Shown: positions 22,602 through 34,372, counted from the first letter of the stretch. The stretch is DNA of 64,000 bases from Mytilisepta virgata (GCA_028015205.1 CM051518.1:35616001-35680000); one strand, 5' to 3'. Numbers and translations are program-made. Notes: generated by a model not told the origin, from the letters alone.

Positions 22602-22626
22602 ATGGCGGAGGTGCTCTGTCCAAGGG
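22602..22626 (+). CDS. Candidate short first exon, MAEVLCPRG
   Basis: AAAATGGCGGAGG is a favourable start context. Eight codons (MAEVLCPR) and one extra base lead to a donor, GG|GTAAGA. The TATA box upstream supports a real transcription unit. Nothing else is known, because the next exon must begin with two bases and was not found. A join to the good acceptor at about 26580 gives an early stop and was rejected. AAATGGCGG is also a YY1-type core, which is common at animal start sites and in this window's repeats, so chance or repeat origin is possible. Confidence 0.22.
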
Positions 22627-24971
22627 GTAAGAAAAGCTATTCAAACTTTTTATGATACTTGCACGGGTAGTTACCTAGTGGTGTTATAAAAGAAAAGTTG
22701 GAACATTGGAGATTGAGATTCGTGGCCAGCATGTTTACATTGGAAGCCTGTGTTTCATAAAAGTGTTGATATGACTACATAACCTTCGGGTTTAAGGTAT
22801 TTGCATAAGTTGAAATAAGAGGAGATAAGACAGCCATTGGTGATCACAAATGACCTCATAAATACTAGAGAGCAACGCATAAGGAGGCGGCTGCAAATCT
22901 GAAGCAGGAGGAGATATAGGCCAAACGTTGTAGACAGATTTTTCATATGGTTGTTAGTTGAAGGTAGTTTTTGACCTAACACTCCTGATTTTAATACGGC
23001 TGTATTCGAAGAAATGAGAACTTGTGATAATGAGTCCTCGGACATTTTACTCCACGGTCAACTTCATGAACATTAATGCTTATCTAAGAAGACTAGGAGT
23101 AACGTGCAAATTGTGTGAATCGTGTGCGTGCAACGTGTGAAGTGTGTATATGTGGTTTGCCTGTGGTTAGAAACATGCGATTTGAATCGTGCAAGGTGTA
23201 CATGTATACGATTTCAATGGTCGAGACAAATGTTAACAGGTGTGAATTCAAATCAGAGCATATTTCGAACTCGAATTAAAAAAGATTATGGGAACGAACG
23301 TTCATTGGTGTGAAATATTTGAAAATATTGAGATTAATAATTCCGAATAGTTTTAATTTTTTCTATAACCAATGTAATCTATCCAATTAATTAAATAACA
23401 TGTTTCCTAAATCATCATAGATCATATAACTTGCATACAACATTTGTAAGTTAATCATAGATTTGAACTTTAACGTGTTTGTAAAAAATATCTTCAGTTA
23501 TTCTTGAAATCTGGCGATTTTTTAATTTTATAAGAAATGTCATTTATTTATTTATTTATATCTTCATTGTACATAATTTACAGGGGCAATTGTTTTGAAT
23601 ATTATAAACCCAAGACATTGTGTCTTTTGTTTTAAAGAAGGCATACAATATTGTTGCGTAGTTTATTCTACTGACAACTTTATTATTATCAAATGGATTT
23701 TGGTGAATATCCAATAGTTAATTAGGTAAAAATAACTTGAAAAGGATTATTGATTTTGAATTAATTTAAAATATAATTTCACAGATCTGTCATAAAGGTT
23801 TAATAAATTTCGCATTAAAAAATACCACATGCAAATAAAAATGTATTCTGAAAAGAGTTCAATGTCACTGCTACAATTCACATGCGTCATGAAATTTAAT
23901 TAATTCGTTTCATTTTATTCGAATCTTTTACAAACACAATTTTTAGAAATCGTACGATCAAACACCAAAGCCTAATGGTGGGTCTCATTAACTATACAGA
24001 TGAATAATAAGTTAACCGGTTTTTAATAGTATCATGGATTCAACGGAATGTGGTCTGCACTTGACCTCGAAGAGAAGGTAGAGGAACATCTTTAATGCCT
24101 ATTTAGTTGTATCATTTTACACCCCCACGTAATGTTTTGCTGAGTTTTCTGCCCGATAACGTAACATGGAAAAAGGGCAGGAAAACCTGAGGATATTGGT
24201 ATTTTCTAGTTTTTGTTTATTTATTGCAATTTTCAAAAAGTAGGCTACAGGAATACCAACACAATAATTTTTTATTTACCAAGAAAACTTTAACATGTGG
24301 AAGACTAATCTGCTTTTGATAGGAAAGCTAATAACAATTGTCTGCAGGAAACTTGTACTACATATTCTCAGTCTTCTAGGTTCGTGTGGAGTTTGTGTCA
24401 AGAATAAGGCCTTTACCCATTACGATGATCAAAAATTGTTCAAACATCTTATACCAGCGAAAATTAATCTCTATTAAATTTCTTTGCATGATATTTGTAA
24501 AAAAGATTCTTGCATCTGGAATTGCATTTTGTTTAAATTTGATGTGATAACATAAAATATTTTCGAAACAATGTGGATGGTCTTGTATTCGATTTTGTTT
24601 TAAATGTCGATATGATTACTTTTTTGTGTTTTATTAATGCCTTTATCAATAAATTCTAACTTCTTGCCAATAATTCACATAATTGCCCATGCGTCTAACC
24701 ATGCGAATGAAATTCACCACTCAAAAGCATTTTAGACAGATGCAAAATGTAAGGCCTCGTACTTCATAGCAAAAGTAACCGTTCCACATGAATGAACACC
24801 TTATCAATCTTGTATACGGCCATGCTTCACGCTTTAAGGAATAATTGTAAGGTGTCGTTGTTAAACAGGAAGTGGTTGAGTTATCAATAGGTATTCATCT
24901 TGCACCTAGTTTTGATATTACTTCCATTTATGATATGTAATTTCTTTTGGAATGTCGCTCCAAAAATATCA

Positions 24972-25365
24972 CTAGGCACCTGAAATGGATCACAGGAGCT
25001 CAACCCAATGAGCTGCCTAGCGCATCGCCAGGTGGTTAATAGGCAAGACTCGCTCGTTGGAGGTTGTCAAGTCATAATACGAAAAGCCCAAAAGCGGACA
25101 ATAGTGGGTATCGTGTTTGGAGAATGCCACGCTCCCTTCTGTAGTTGTCGAGAAAAGAGTATGCTAACGGCCGCTACAGAAGGCTAAATTCATCGGCCCT
25201 ACCCAACCATCCAACCTTTTACAGTTGCAATCAAAATCGGTCTCCTTTCTGTCCAATCCTTATTTTGATTGTTTTTGATAAATTGTTGAACTGGTTCTCA
25301 TCCGGAGAAGCGTGAAATATTCTCCATTGGACGTTAAGCAAACACAAATCAATCAATCAATCCGC
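24972..25365 (+). mobile_element. SINE-like element with (AATC)n tail
   Basis: The 3' end reads GGAGAAGCGTGAAATATTCT, CCATTGGACGTTAAGCAAAC and then (AATC)n, a tail style I associate with molluscan SINEs (GGACGTTAA followed by AATC repeats). The 5' part has CCTAGCGCATCGCCAGGTGG, which may be a tRNA-like head, but A and B boxes are not clear. AAATATCA flanks it at 24964-24971 and 25366-25373, a possible 8-bp target duplication. Confidence 0.55.
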
Positions 25366-25459
25366 AAATATCATGTTAAATTGTCAGAATTAGAACTTTC
25401 CTCACATCAAAAGAAGGAATATTCCATGGATGAACTGTTTACATCGAAACCGAAAGCTT

Positions 25460-25860
25460 AACGTAGAGTTTAGAACCGCCTGAAATACAGTCGTCACCAT
25501 GACCTGATTGACCGCTATGGAGTGTAAGTTTCAAACGTCACAAAGGTCTCCATCTGTCATAGATGTTCTTCCTCTTTCACAGGACATGACCTTTAACGAG
25601 CAGCACGGCGGATGTCTTTCAAGAAGCAGGAACTGCTCACACATCCGAAGCAACTGAGTTCACCCCCTGTTTTTGGTGGGCCGGGTTTGTGGCGATCGTT
25701 TATGTGTGTACTTTTCATTTTTTTTTCTGTTGTTTGTTACTGTCCTTTGTCGTCTATTTGGTGTTCCTGGTTTTGTTGTTTGTCCCTCTTTTATCACTTC
25801 GTTATTCCTACTTTTTATTCATTTTAAACTAGTTTAATGAGCAACGAATCCTCTTCCTTA
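25460..25860 (+). pseudogene. Penelope-like retroelement 3' fragment
   Basis: The plus strand reads YSRHHDLIDRYGV, then after a stop VSNVTK, and later SFKKQELLTHPKQLSSPPVF. These parallel the C-terminal blocks near 3430 and 5150. The UTR contains CTGTTTTTGGTGGGCCGGG, like TTTTTGGTGGGGTCCATG at about 16972. It is truncated and dead. Confidence 0.5.
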
Positions 25861-26391
25861 ACTATACTGACCCTCTGTTGGTAAGAAAATCATTTTACAC
25901 CCCCACGCACTATTTTAAACGAGGGGACGGATAGGAAGAATTGTAGACCTGCTTGAACAACACATTAATTTTCAATGTAAAAAATCAAGATCAGTATGAA
26001 CTAGTTTTCAATCTAATTATCAACAAAGGATCTGGTAGCTGATGGTAGGATTTTATCCCCTGTTTAAACAAAGCAGTCAAAAATAAGACTCACATGGTTA
26101 AATGTTATATTACCTTTGATTTATATATCAATGGCAATTGTTACAGGACAGTATACATGAAATTTCCTCAGGCCCCTAAGAGATAAACCAATTTTAACAA
26201 TTGAAAGCAGAAATTTCGTACTTTTGTATTTTTACCCTTAATTGATGCCGCATGAATTGAATCAGTATCCATCTTGTATCATGGCCATGCTTCATGCTCA
26301 TGTGATTACAAAAGACTTAAAAAAGCTGTTTCCTGAAAATGTATGATGTGCTTAATTGATATGACGCTGTTGGCCTCTCCTGAATATTTAC

Positions 26392-26462
26392 CTTTTCAGA
26401 CTTTCAATATCCCCCTTTCCAGCCGCCTCATGCATTGCATACATGTTCGACCGATCTGTAAT
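26392..26462 (-). CDS. Ankyrin-repeat gene, short exon opening the first ankyrin repeat
   Basis: On the minus strand the acceptor CTATTTTTTTATGTAG precedes 26462 and the donor AAAAG|GTAAATATTC follows 26392; both are close to consensus. The 71-nt exon encodes ITDRS then NMYAMHEAAGKGDIESLKR, the first half of an ankyrin repeat (LHEAAKKGDLE-type helix). It starts in phase 0, as the exon at 32676-32772 ends, and leaves two bases (AG) that the exon at 18452-18586 completes to Arg. Joined across that intron, the spacing from HEAA to TPLHLAA is within two residues of the family's usual spacing. This independent agreement makes the exon chain convincing. Confidence 0.72.
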
Positions 26463-26910
26463 CTACATAAAAAAATAGTTCTGTGTAGTATAAAAATTTA
26501 TTGAACGAATTAATTTTTACAAAAATGTACTCATTCTTACTGTATATATCTTTTTATTTATTTGCTGTGCCACTGTCACAGGTGCAAGGAGTCCTCACTA
26601 AACTGTTCACCCCTCTGCATTTTACGTGTCTATAATAAGTCAGAAGCATGCCTGAGTGATTATAGTACTACGTGTTTTGTGTTTTTGACGTATTTTGGAA
26701 TAATTTGTTTTAGTCTCAGACATGTCGTGGTTAATATATTTTTGAATAATGTTTCCCATCTATTTCAGAACAACTTTCACTACCAATAGTTGCGTTCTGT
26801 TAAGAGTAGCAATTTTATTCAGTAATTTTTCATTCGTTACCAATAAATTATGAAATTAAATGATTGTATAGATTTATTAATTTATATAACCTGATATTAC
26901 AACATGAAAC
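26463..26910. other. Intron sequence with one isolated strong plus-strand acceptor
   Basis: TTTGCTGTGCCACTGTCACAG ends near 26581 and is followed by a Cys-rich open frame (CKESSLNCSPLC), but no donor or family supports an exon. Confidence 0.25.
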
Positions 26911-28061
26911 AAGAGGGTCCCAATAGCCTGAATCGCTCACCTGTTATTTTTTGTGTAGATCTTGCATCAAATGATTATTTTTGCTACATTTATTTAACGT
27001 ATACCGTCGCATTTTTCGCCCTAATATTGACTTATACAGCTAAAATATAGAATCCTCAACACAAATATATCTGGTTGCTAGGGACCTTTTCATCGGTTGC
27101 TATGGACTTTTTCAATGCAATTGACTTCTGACCTTCCATTTTAACTTAAAAAGGTAAATTGTAGGGTCCTGAACACAAATATATCTGGTTGCTAGGGACT
27201 TTTACCTCGGCTGATTTTGGTCATCTTGACTTATTTGTAGATCTTACTTTGCTGAACATTTTTGCTGTTTACAATTGTCTTAATCTATAATATCAAGTTA
27301 ATAACCAAAAACTGCGAAATTTCCTTAAAATTAATATATATAAATTCAGAGTCAATAACCCAAAAATGGGTTGACTGCTTTTTCTGAAAATTTCATGGCA
27401 GATAGATCTTGACCTCATAAACATTTTTACTACTTTATACAAGATACCATAAGGATCTTGAACTTAAATTTGGATGAAATTGATTCGGTAGTTTCAGAGA
27501 CGATTTTTGAAAGTTTACAAAGATGATGAAAAATTGTCTTTAAAGGCTAAAACTCCTGTAAAGGGTCAATTAGCGATTTTGGTCATGATGACTCATTTGT
27601 AAATCTTAATTTGTTGAACATTTTTGATGTTTATAGTTTGTCTTTATCTATAATAATATTAAAGATAATAACCTAAAACTGAAAAATTTACCTGTGTCAA
27701 TAACCCAACAAAGGGTTGACCGATACGTCTAAAAATTGCAGATAGATCTTGACATGATGAACATTTTTACCAATGTAAGTTTTGCTCTAAATGCTTTAGT
27801 TTTTGAGATATTAGCCAAAAACTATGTTTACAATGTACCCCCTATGTTCTATTTTTAGCCATGGCTGCCATGTTTCGTGACGGACAGGAAAATAAAACAC
27901 AAACTTTAATCTAGATACCCTAAGGATCATGAGACTAAGTATGGCTGTAATTGGTTCAGTGGTTTCAGAGGAGAAGATCTTTGATAATGTTTACGACGGA
28001 CGGACGACGGATGTCAAGTGATCACAAAAGCTCACATGTCCTTTTAGGACAGGTGAGCTAA
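26911..28061 (+). mobile_element. Family A element (core type I)
   Basis: The left end AAGAGGGTCCCAATAGCCTG then AATCGCTCACCTG is a slightly worn family A start. The core has TATACCGTCGCATTTTTCGC, TTGCTAGGGACCTTTTCATC, TTGCTGAACATTTTTGCTGT and TATTTTTAGCCATGGCTGCC. The right end has GACGGACGGACGACGGATG, AAGTGATCACAAA and the hairpin at 28029-28059 (AGCTCAC/GTGAGCT with TGTCC/GGACA). It lies in the first recognised intron of the ankyrin gene. Confidence 0.78.
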
Positions 28062-28122
28062 AAGAGTTACGATGGAATAATTCTAGACATACAATACCTA
28101 TTAAGTGATTTACTTCATTTAA

Positions 28123-28690
28123 TTTGGCTTCCTATTTTGGTATTTTTGGTTATGAGAACTTCTTGTTTTAAAATAAGTTTGGTATTTGGTCTTCCAAATG
28201 TTTTGGTTTTAATGCTGCTGATGAGAGGTAACTCCTTGAAATGCGTCGTATACAGCATAGATAAATTTACTATATCTAATATTAGTATGATAATCTTAAG
28301 ATTGTTATTTTGAAACTCCTGGGACGATGCCTCTGCATGGTTAACCCTAGGTCCCCAAGGGTATTCACCAACCCAGTCGTCAGACTTGTCTGACATGATT
28401 ATTCATTGATTTGTTATAGAAATTACCAGTATGTAGCAAAATTCAAAAATAATAGAATTATTAAGAGTTCATTCCTTGTATTGCACATGGTAGATCTCCT
28501 TAGCTGAAATTTGGCTTCCTATTTCGGTATTTTTGGTTATGAGTACTTCTTGTTTTAAAATAAGTTTGGTTTTTGGTCTTCCAAATGTTTCGGTTTTAAT
28601 GCTGCTGATGAGAGAAAACTCCTTGAAATGAGTCGTATACAGCATAGATAAATTTACTATATCTAATATAAGTATCTTTAGACTGTTATT
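28123..28690. repeat. Direct duplication of ~165 bp, spacing 388 bp
   Basis: TTGGCTTCCTATTTTGGTAT followed by TTTTGGTTATGAG and later GTCGTATACAGCATAGATAA occurs at 28123 and again at 28511 with few changes. The minus strand of both copies is open for about 50 codons (SIKTKTFGRP, TKLILKQEVLI). It may be a piece of an unrecognised retroelement. Confidence 0.7.
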
Positions 28691-28796
28691 TTTTTACTAT
28701 TGTTTACAGTCATAGTTTGGGCGGAAATAAGGTCAGATAGCAATAAATGTTATGGCTGAATAGACGTTCGTTTAATTAAGTGAAAATTCAACAAAC

Positions 28797-31401
28797 TAGA
28801 GGCTCCGAGGAGCCTCTATCGCTCACTTGGATTCAATTTGCCAATCAACAGCCATAAAAGCACATAGGAAACAACAGTCAGGATTATTGGAAATAATTCT
28901 GAGACAAGACCATCTAAGGACCATTGCTGCCAAGTCTGGTTGCAATTGGACAAGTGTTTTCAGACAACAAATTTTTAATTGACTTTTCCCTTAGAGTCCT
29001 ATGTTCAACTAAGTTCGGATGTGGTGGCCATCTTGGCTAATAACACAGGTCATACCACTGATCATCTAAGGACAATTTCAGTGGTTTCAGACAAGATTTT
29101 AAATGAATTTTTCCATAGGGTAGATTTATATTAACCTACGTTCGACTGTGATGGCCATTTTGGTTGACAGTCCAATTGGTCGGACACAATTCTGAAAATG
29201 GACAATCTAATGACCATTACTGCCACCTCTTGTTCAAACTGGCTAATTGGTTCCAAACAAGAAGATTTTTAAATGAATTTTCAAATTGGGCCCTATTTTA
29301 GACTAAATTCGGCTCTTGCAGCCATCTTGGTTGACAGTCCAGGTCATCAGACACAATCTGAAGGGGCCCATCTAAAGACCATTGGTGCCAAGTCTGGTTC
29401 CAATTGCTCAAAAACACAAAAAGATTTTTAAATGAAGTTTCCCATGGAGTCCTACGGTAAACTAAGTTTAGCTGTGTCGGCCATATCTGTTGACCGGTTT
29501 ATTATTTGAAAGAGGACCATCTAAAGATCAATGCTGCCAAGTATGGTTCCAAATAGTTCATTGGTTTCAGACAAAAGGTATTTAAATTAATTTTCCCATA
29601 GAATCCTATGTTAAACCAAATTAAGCTACGGCAGCCATCTTGGTTGACAAGACCGGGTAATCTAACACAATTCTGAAAAAGGACCATCTAAGGATCATTG
29701 CTGCCAAGTCGGGTTCCAATTGGCTCAAAAAGACAAAGATTTTTAAGTGAAGAATTCCGAAGGATCCTATGTTTAACTAAGTTCAGATGTGGCAACTATC
29801 TTGTTTAAAGTACCGGATTGTCGGACACTGTTCTGAAAGAGGACCATCTAAGGACCATTGCTTCCAACTTCGTTCAAACTAGCCAACTGGTTCCAGGCAA
29901 GAAGATTTTGTCTGTCTAATGGATTGCTCCTTAAGTATATTTGTCCTCTTTTAAATTAATTTTTCCCTTGGGTCCTACGTTAAACTTAGTTCGACTGTGC
30001 CGGCCATCTTAGGTGACAGTACGGGTCATTTGAAACAATTCTGAAAGGACCATCTAAGGACCATATCTGCAAAGTCTGGTTCCAATTGGCCCTAATCGAA
30101 TTTTCCCATTGGATCCTATGTTCAACTAGGTTCCACAGTAGCAGCCATCTTGATTGACAGTCCCGAATGTCGGACACATTTCTTAAAATGGACCATTGCT
30201 GCCGAGTTTGGTTCCAATTGAATCAGTGGTTTGAGACAAGAAGACTTTTAAATGACTTTCCCCATAGTGTCCTATGTCAAATTAAGGTCGTCTGTGGCGG
30301 TCATTTATGTTGACAGTACGGTTCATCGTACATGATTCTGAAAGAGAATCACCTAAGGACCATTTATGCCAAGTTTGGTTCCAATGGGCTCAATGCTTTC
30401 AGACAAGAAGATTTTTAAACGAATTTTGCATATTGCGTTGTGTTATATTAAGTTTGGCTGTGGCGGCCATCTTTGTTGATATTGGTGGAGGAAGCCGGAG
30501 TACCCGGAGAGAATCACAGACCTTCGGTAGGAAAATTGGCAATCCTTGTCAATTAAGATCGGAGTCGAACACACCACGCCACAGTTGAGATTCGAACTCG
30601 CAACCTCAGCGTTGACAGGCTAGTTATCATTAGTAGTCATGACGAACTACCTAGACCACTCGGCCACTGAGGCCCCCTATTCAATATTGGAGTTTAAGTT
30701 GCTGTAAATTAAGAACAAAGGTTAATATATCAGTGAATTAGGTTCAAAAGATATGGAATGGTTCATAGAAGAGTTTCATTAATAATTTATTTAGCATTCA
30801 CCCACCCATAAGTATTAAAATAATGATTTGCCCTGCATTGTCTCAGAGTGTTTATTCCAATTTTTTGAACGTTTTACGAAATGAATGTGAAAAATGTGAA
30901 GTAATTTGCTGAAAAAAACAAGGTGAAATGGACCAACTTTTTTTCTTCTTAATTAAAAGGGGAGATTGGGAACTTTCTGGGAATATATAAAAGATTATGG
31001 GATTGAAATTTTATAAATAAGTCATTTTAGAAGTCAAAAGTTTGTATTTAATGTACATTTTTACAGATATTTAAAAAAAAAATGGTGCAATTTGCTGCCA
31101 TTGGTAAAACTTCATGTCAAAATTGTTTATAATTAATCTTTGTGAAATGAAATCTGTAGAAAGTGAAGATTCCATACATATATACATGTATGGTTGAAAA
31201 ATCAAAATGCCCAAAGCCAATTTATTGTGAGCATGTATGTTTTATTTTCAAAAGTATTGAACGTCATGGCGTCATTTGTGACTTGCTACCAGAGGAGAAG
31301 ATCTTTAAGGAACTTTTACCACGACGGACAACCACAAAGGACGACGGACGCAAAGTGAGGGCAATAGCTCAAATGGACCTTTGGTCCAGCTGAGCTAGAA
31401 A
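28797..31401 (+). mobile_element. Family A element (core type III), interrupted by a SINE
   Basis: The left hairpin is perfect: GAGGCTCC GA GGAGCCTC from 28799, then TATCGCTCACTTGG. Nine or so units of 170-190 bp follow, each with GGCCATCTTGGTTGACAG, AAAGAGGACCATCTAAGGAC, CATTGCTGCCAAGTCTGG and CCTATGTTAAACTAAGTTC. A minus-strand SINE enters at 30484 and the core is not clearly resumed after it. A family A right end nonetheless appears at 31290-31401: AGAGGAGAAGATCTTTAA, ACGACGGACGCAAAGTG and a hairpin at 31366-31396. The 30680-31290 stretch is either foreign or too diverged to match. Confidence 0.7.
30484..30676 (-). mobile_element. Meta/Nin-type tRNA SINE, 3'-truncated copy
   Basis: On the minus strand the element starts GGGGGCCTCAGTGGCCGAGT. 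It has the B box GTTCGAATC at about 30590 and continues through the central CTCCGGGTACTCCGGCTTCC, ending at CCTCCACC. The copy at 10365 goes on with AATAAAAACTGG, about 75 bp more and the tail. Loss of the 3' part is unusual for a retrotransposed SINE and points to a later deletion at the junction. Confidence 0.82.
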
Positions 31402-32675
31402 GGAACTGATTTTAAGTTTTGAAAAGATTCTGCAAAAACGGACGTTAATTAAAAGTTTGAGCGAACAGATTCTTTCATTAACGTGGAAACACTACAATCG
31501 GTAGTTATTGAAATAGAGACCGCTTACTTATTCGTCATGCGATATCGGAATCTGTGATCAGTTGACACATCTTTTTTACGGGACAAGAATATCTACCCTG
31601 CCATACATGTATCCGCAAATAGACTTTAATGAAATCAGTGATTCGAATTATATGGACTGCAAAACGTGTTGAAAGACAAAGTTTACTAATTCTACATTTC
31701 TGGAAGGGATGGAAGTTCGAATATCTCCCTTCAGTACGCGATACCCATCGTGATGCGGGAAGAAATGAAATATCTAACATTCACCATGCGCAGGTTGGAA
31801 ATTTGGAATCGTGACTGAATCAGTTCGAGATAAAGATGGACCTGGGCGATCCACTCTAATATGAACAAGAAAGACTACAATCACAATGTTGTATTCGTTA
31901 GAAGTACCAGAGGAACATACTAATGAGAACATTTCAAACGCCGGGAGATCCCATGGAATAGATAGAAACAACAGAGTGAGAAAATAATTAAATGTGAAAG
32001 CCCGGAACAACATATTGAGATGGATTAAACTGGTTCAACAACAAATGATGGTGATGTTCCTTAGTGATGTTTATGTATAGACAAAATCTGTTTGTAATTT
32101 CTAGAAACTGTAAAATGTATAGTTTTTATTTGCTAGAGACATTATTATTAATACTTTCAGATTTTCTAGATATTTAGATTCAGTTTTTTTTAAAATTTCC
32201 TTGAACACAACGTGAGAGACATTTTTTTTCAAGTCATTCACATTAATAATCAGTGACATTAATTGTTTTAAGTTTTTCGAGTGCTAATTTTCAATTATAT
32301 GTAATTTAACTTTTCGCAGCCCTCAGTATGTTGAGATTTTTCTGGAAAATAAGGTTATATTTTTTGTAGAATCTCAATGTCGACATCGGCCGATAGGTTA
32401 TGTCGCCTTGGGCGGAAATAATGTCAGACGACAATAGATATATTTGCTCAATATACGTTCTTTTTATATACTGCCTTACAGTACCGTACAAAACACGGAG
32501 AAAAATCCTGCACTAATGCAAGTTCAAAGCGGTTTCTAATTTTTTTCACAATCTTACATGTGGTAAATAATAGGATCTCAACCTTAATGCACTTAAAAGA
32601 TAGTTAACGATCAACTGCATGTATTTGTATATCTAAAACAGTTTGATTTCGTTGTCTAAATAACTATTAATTTAC
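31402..32675. other. Intron sequence, nothing recognised
   Basis: The two strands at 31530-31810 both carry open frames of 60-80 codons without family resemblance. No repeats were identified. Confidence 0.3.
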
Positions 32676-32772
32676 CTTGGAAGCTTTTTTTCGGTATTTT
32701 CCTTTGAATGTAAACGTTTTTCCTTCAGTCTTTTTCTTCGAAAACGTTTTCGAACCAAAATTCACTCTTTTT
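32676..32772 (-). CDS. Ankyrin-repeat gene, lysine-rich exon upstream of the repeats
   Basis: On the minus strand the acceptor TATTTTTCATAG precedes 32772 and the donor CCAAG|GTAAATTAAT follows 32676. The 97-nt exon has one open frame, which uses one leading base and ends exactly on a codon. It encodes KRVNFGSKTFSKKKTEGK, then TFTFKGKYRKKASK, a strongly basic, low-hydrophobicity stretch that could be a nuclear or nucleic-acid-binding tail. Its phase-0 end agrees with the phase-0 start of the exon at 26392-26462. The exon needs two bases from an upstream exon that I did not find, so the start of the gene lies further right, perhaps outside the window. Confidence 0.5.
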
Positions 32773-33149
32773 CTATGAAAAATACATATATTTATTATAA
32801 ATTATCAAGATGTATATGTATAAGAAGACCAAAAATAAATACCCCAAAAATGATTCTTAATTTTGTGCGTAATTGTTTTTGACCTAAAACTACGTTGAAA
32901 GTTAAAGAGATCTAGGTCGGACTAAACATTCCAAGATGTAGAATAAATTGAACACAATATAACAGGCACACTATACTATTAACTCTGCAAAGAATTGTGG
33001 AACAGACCTGTAACTGTAAACTCGACCACTGAAGCGTGAAAATGAGATCAACTTCAGATACAGTTGAGCTCAGTTCTAACCTCTCATTAGAACTGTCCTA
33101 AACTGTCAGAAGAAGTGTTCTGGAACAGTTCAAGAACTGTCATCCTGAC

Positions 33150-33330
33150 ACCTTTAGAACCGTTTATGACAGGGTGTGTCCTGACCTGGAACCATTTATG
33201 ACAGTTCTACCCTAGAGCCATTCTGGACGGTTCTACCCTAGAACTATTTATGACAGTTCTACCCTAGAACCATTTATGACAGTTCTAACCTAGAACCATT
33301 CTGGACAGTTCTACCCTAGAACCATTTATA
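33150..33330. repeat. 26-bp minisatellite with internal inverted halves
   Basis: About six units of CAGTTCTACCCTAGAACC plus ATTTATGA are arranged head to tail. The unit contains GTTCT and AGAAC in opposite orientation, so it can pair on itself. Looser AGAACTGT/ACAGTTC pairs extend left to about 33075. Confidence 0.8.
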
Positions 33331-34370
33331 ACCCTGGCAATATTTTATGACTTTTGAACATCAAAATAATAAGTAATAAAATAATTAATTGTTGTCATAA
33401 TGTTAAAATCACCTTTATCATACCAAAATATATTATCTATAGAGTAAAAAGAAGAAACAAATTCACTCATAATAAAGTTTTTAATAAAACTAAATGATTT
33501 AAAAACTAGTCGGTGTTATTTTCTAGTACATAAAACAATCCTCTACATACGTTTCTACAAGAGAACACTTTAAATCAAGATTTAGTCCCGTCCCTTCTTG
33601 AAATTTTTGCGTAAAATGTCCATATATGTACGTTGTGTCTATGTAATTTTTCGATAAATTGGGGAAATGCACTTCTTATTTCAAAATGGCGGTACTCACC
33701 CCAATCATCTTCTACCTTGTCATACCGAAATAAATATCGTTCATACGAGCAAAGAGAATTAATTATATAATATATCAAATATTTACCACAAAAAATGGTA
33801 AAAAAGATAAATAATTAATTTAAAATAAATTAAAATGTTATTTATGTGACACATTTGAAATCTCTGCATTGAAATTTGGGACCACCTCTTTATTCAAATG
33901 CTGCATAAAATATTTTAAAATGTAGCGTTATAAAAATTTGAAACCCCGCTGATTTTGTCAGCAAAACGGTTTACTTGTATACATACACATGTATCTGTGT
34001 ACCTTAAAGGTTGGAACAATAAACATCCGGACAGTCAAGGTATAATATACATGTCAAAACGTTAATTTATTTAGTTATAATTACTGAAACACACAACATG
34101 TTATGGGGAAAACAATCTTTACCTGTAAATTTATTTCAGATAAAAATCACACAAATTTTAACAAAAACAATTCATTTTTATTGTGGTTAAAAAAAATGAA
34201 AAAAAAAACTTGCACCATAGCTCTTTATTACATGTATGTACTTTTGCAGTGATGTATAAACTGGTCATAAATTTAATATTATTATTTTTGTCATAATTCA
34301 TATATTGAAATTATAATCGATGTGAAATGTTACTACATATGTAAAAAAAAAATGTTGTTAAAAGTTTTAA
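33331..34370. other. AT-rich, no supported gene
   Basis: A minus-strand frame at 33575-33778 (YDKVEDDWGEYRHFEIR) reads well and contains a perfect donor GG|GTGAGT, but no acceptor or matching phase was found. Confidence 0.3.
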
Positions 34371-34372
34371 AC

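Larger units (their letters stand above)
22047..24960. other. Mostly unique sequence; one candidate promoter and first exon
   Basis: Apart from the TATA and start-codon candidate at 22538-22626 no gene is supported. A TG-rich patch lies at 23105-23170 and a (TTTA)n run at about 23543-23560. Confidence 0.35.

Noticed and set aside
22755..23045. 96-codon minus-strand frame with CLISSYFNLCKYL
   Set aside because: It hints at a retroelement peptide but no diagnostic motif is present.
26581..26640. Plus-strand exon after TGTGCCACTGTCACAG, tested as a partner for the first exon at 22602
   Set aside because: The joined frame reaches a stop after five codons.
33575..33778. Minus-strand frame with a perfect GTGAGT donor, tested as the exon before 32676-32772
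   Set aside because: The donor leaves one base while the next exon needs two. No acceptor lies upstream within the frame.
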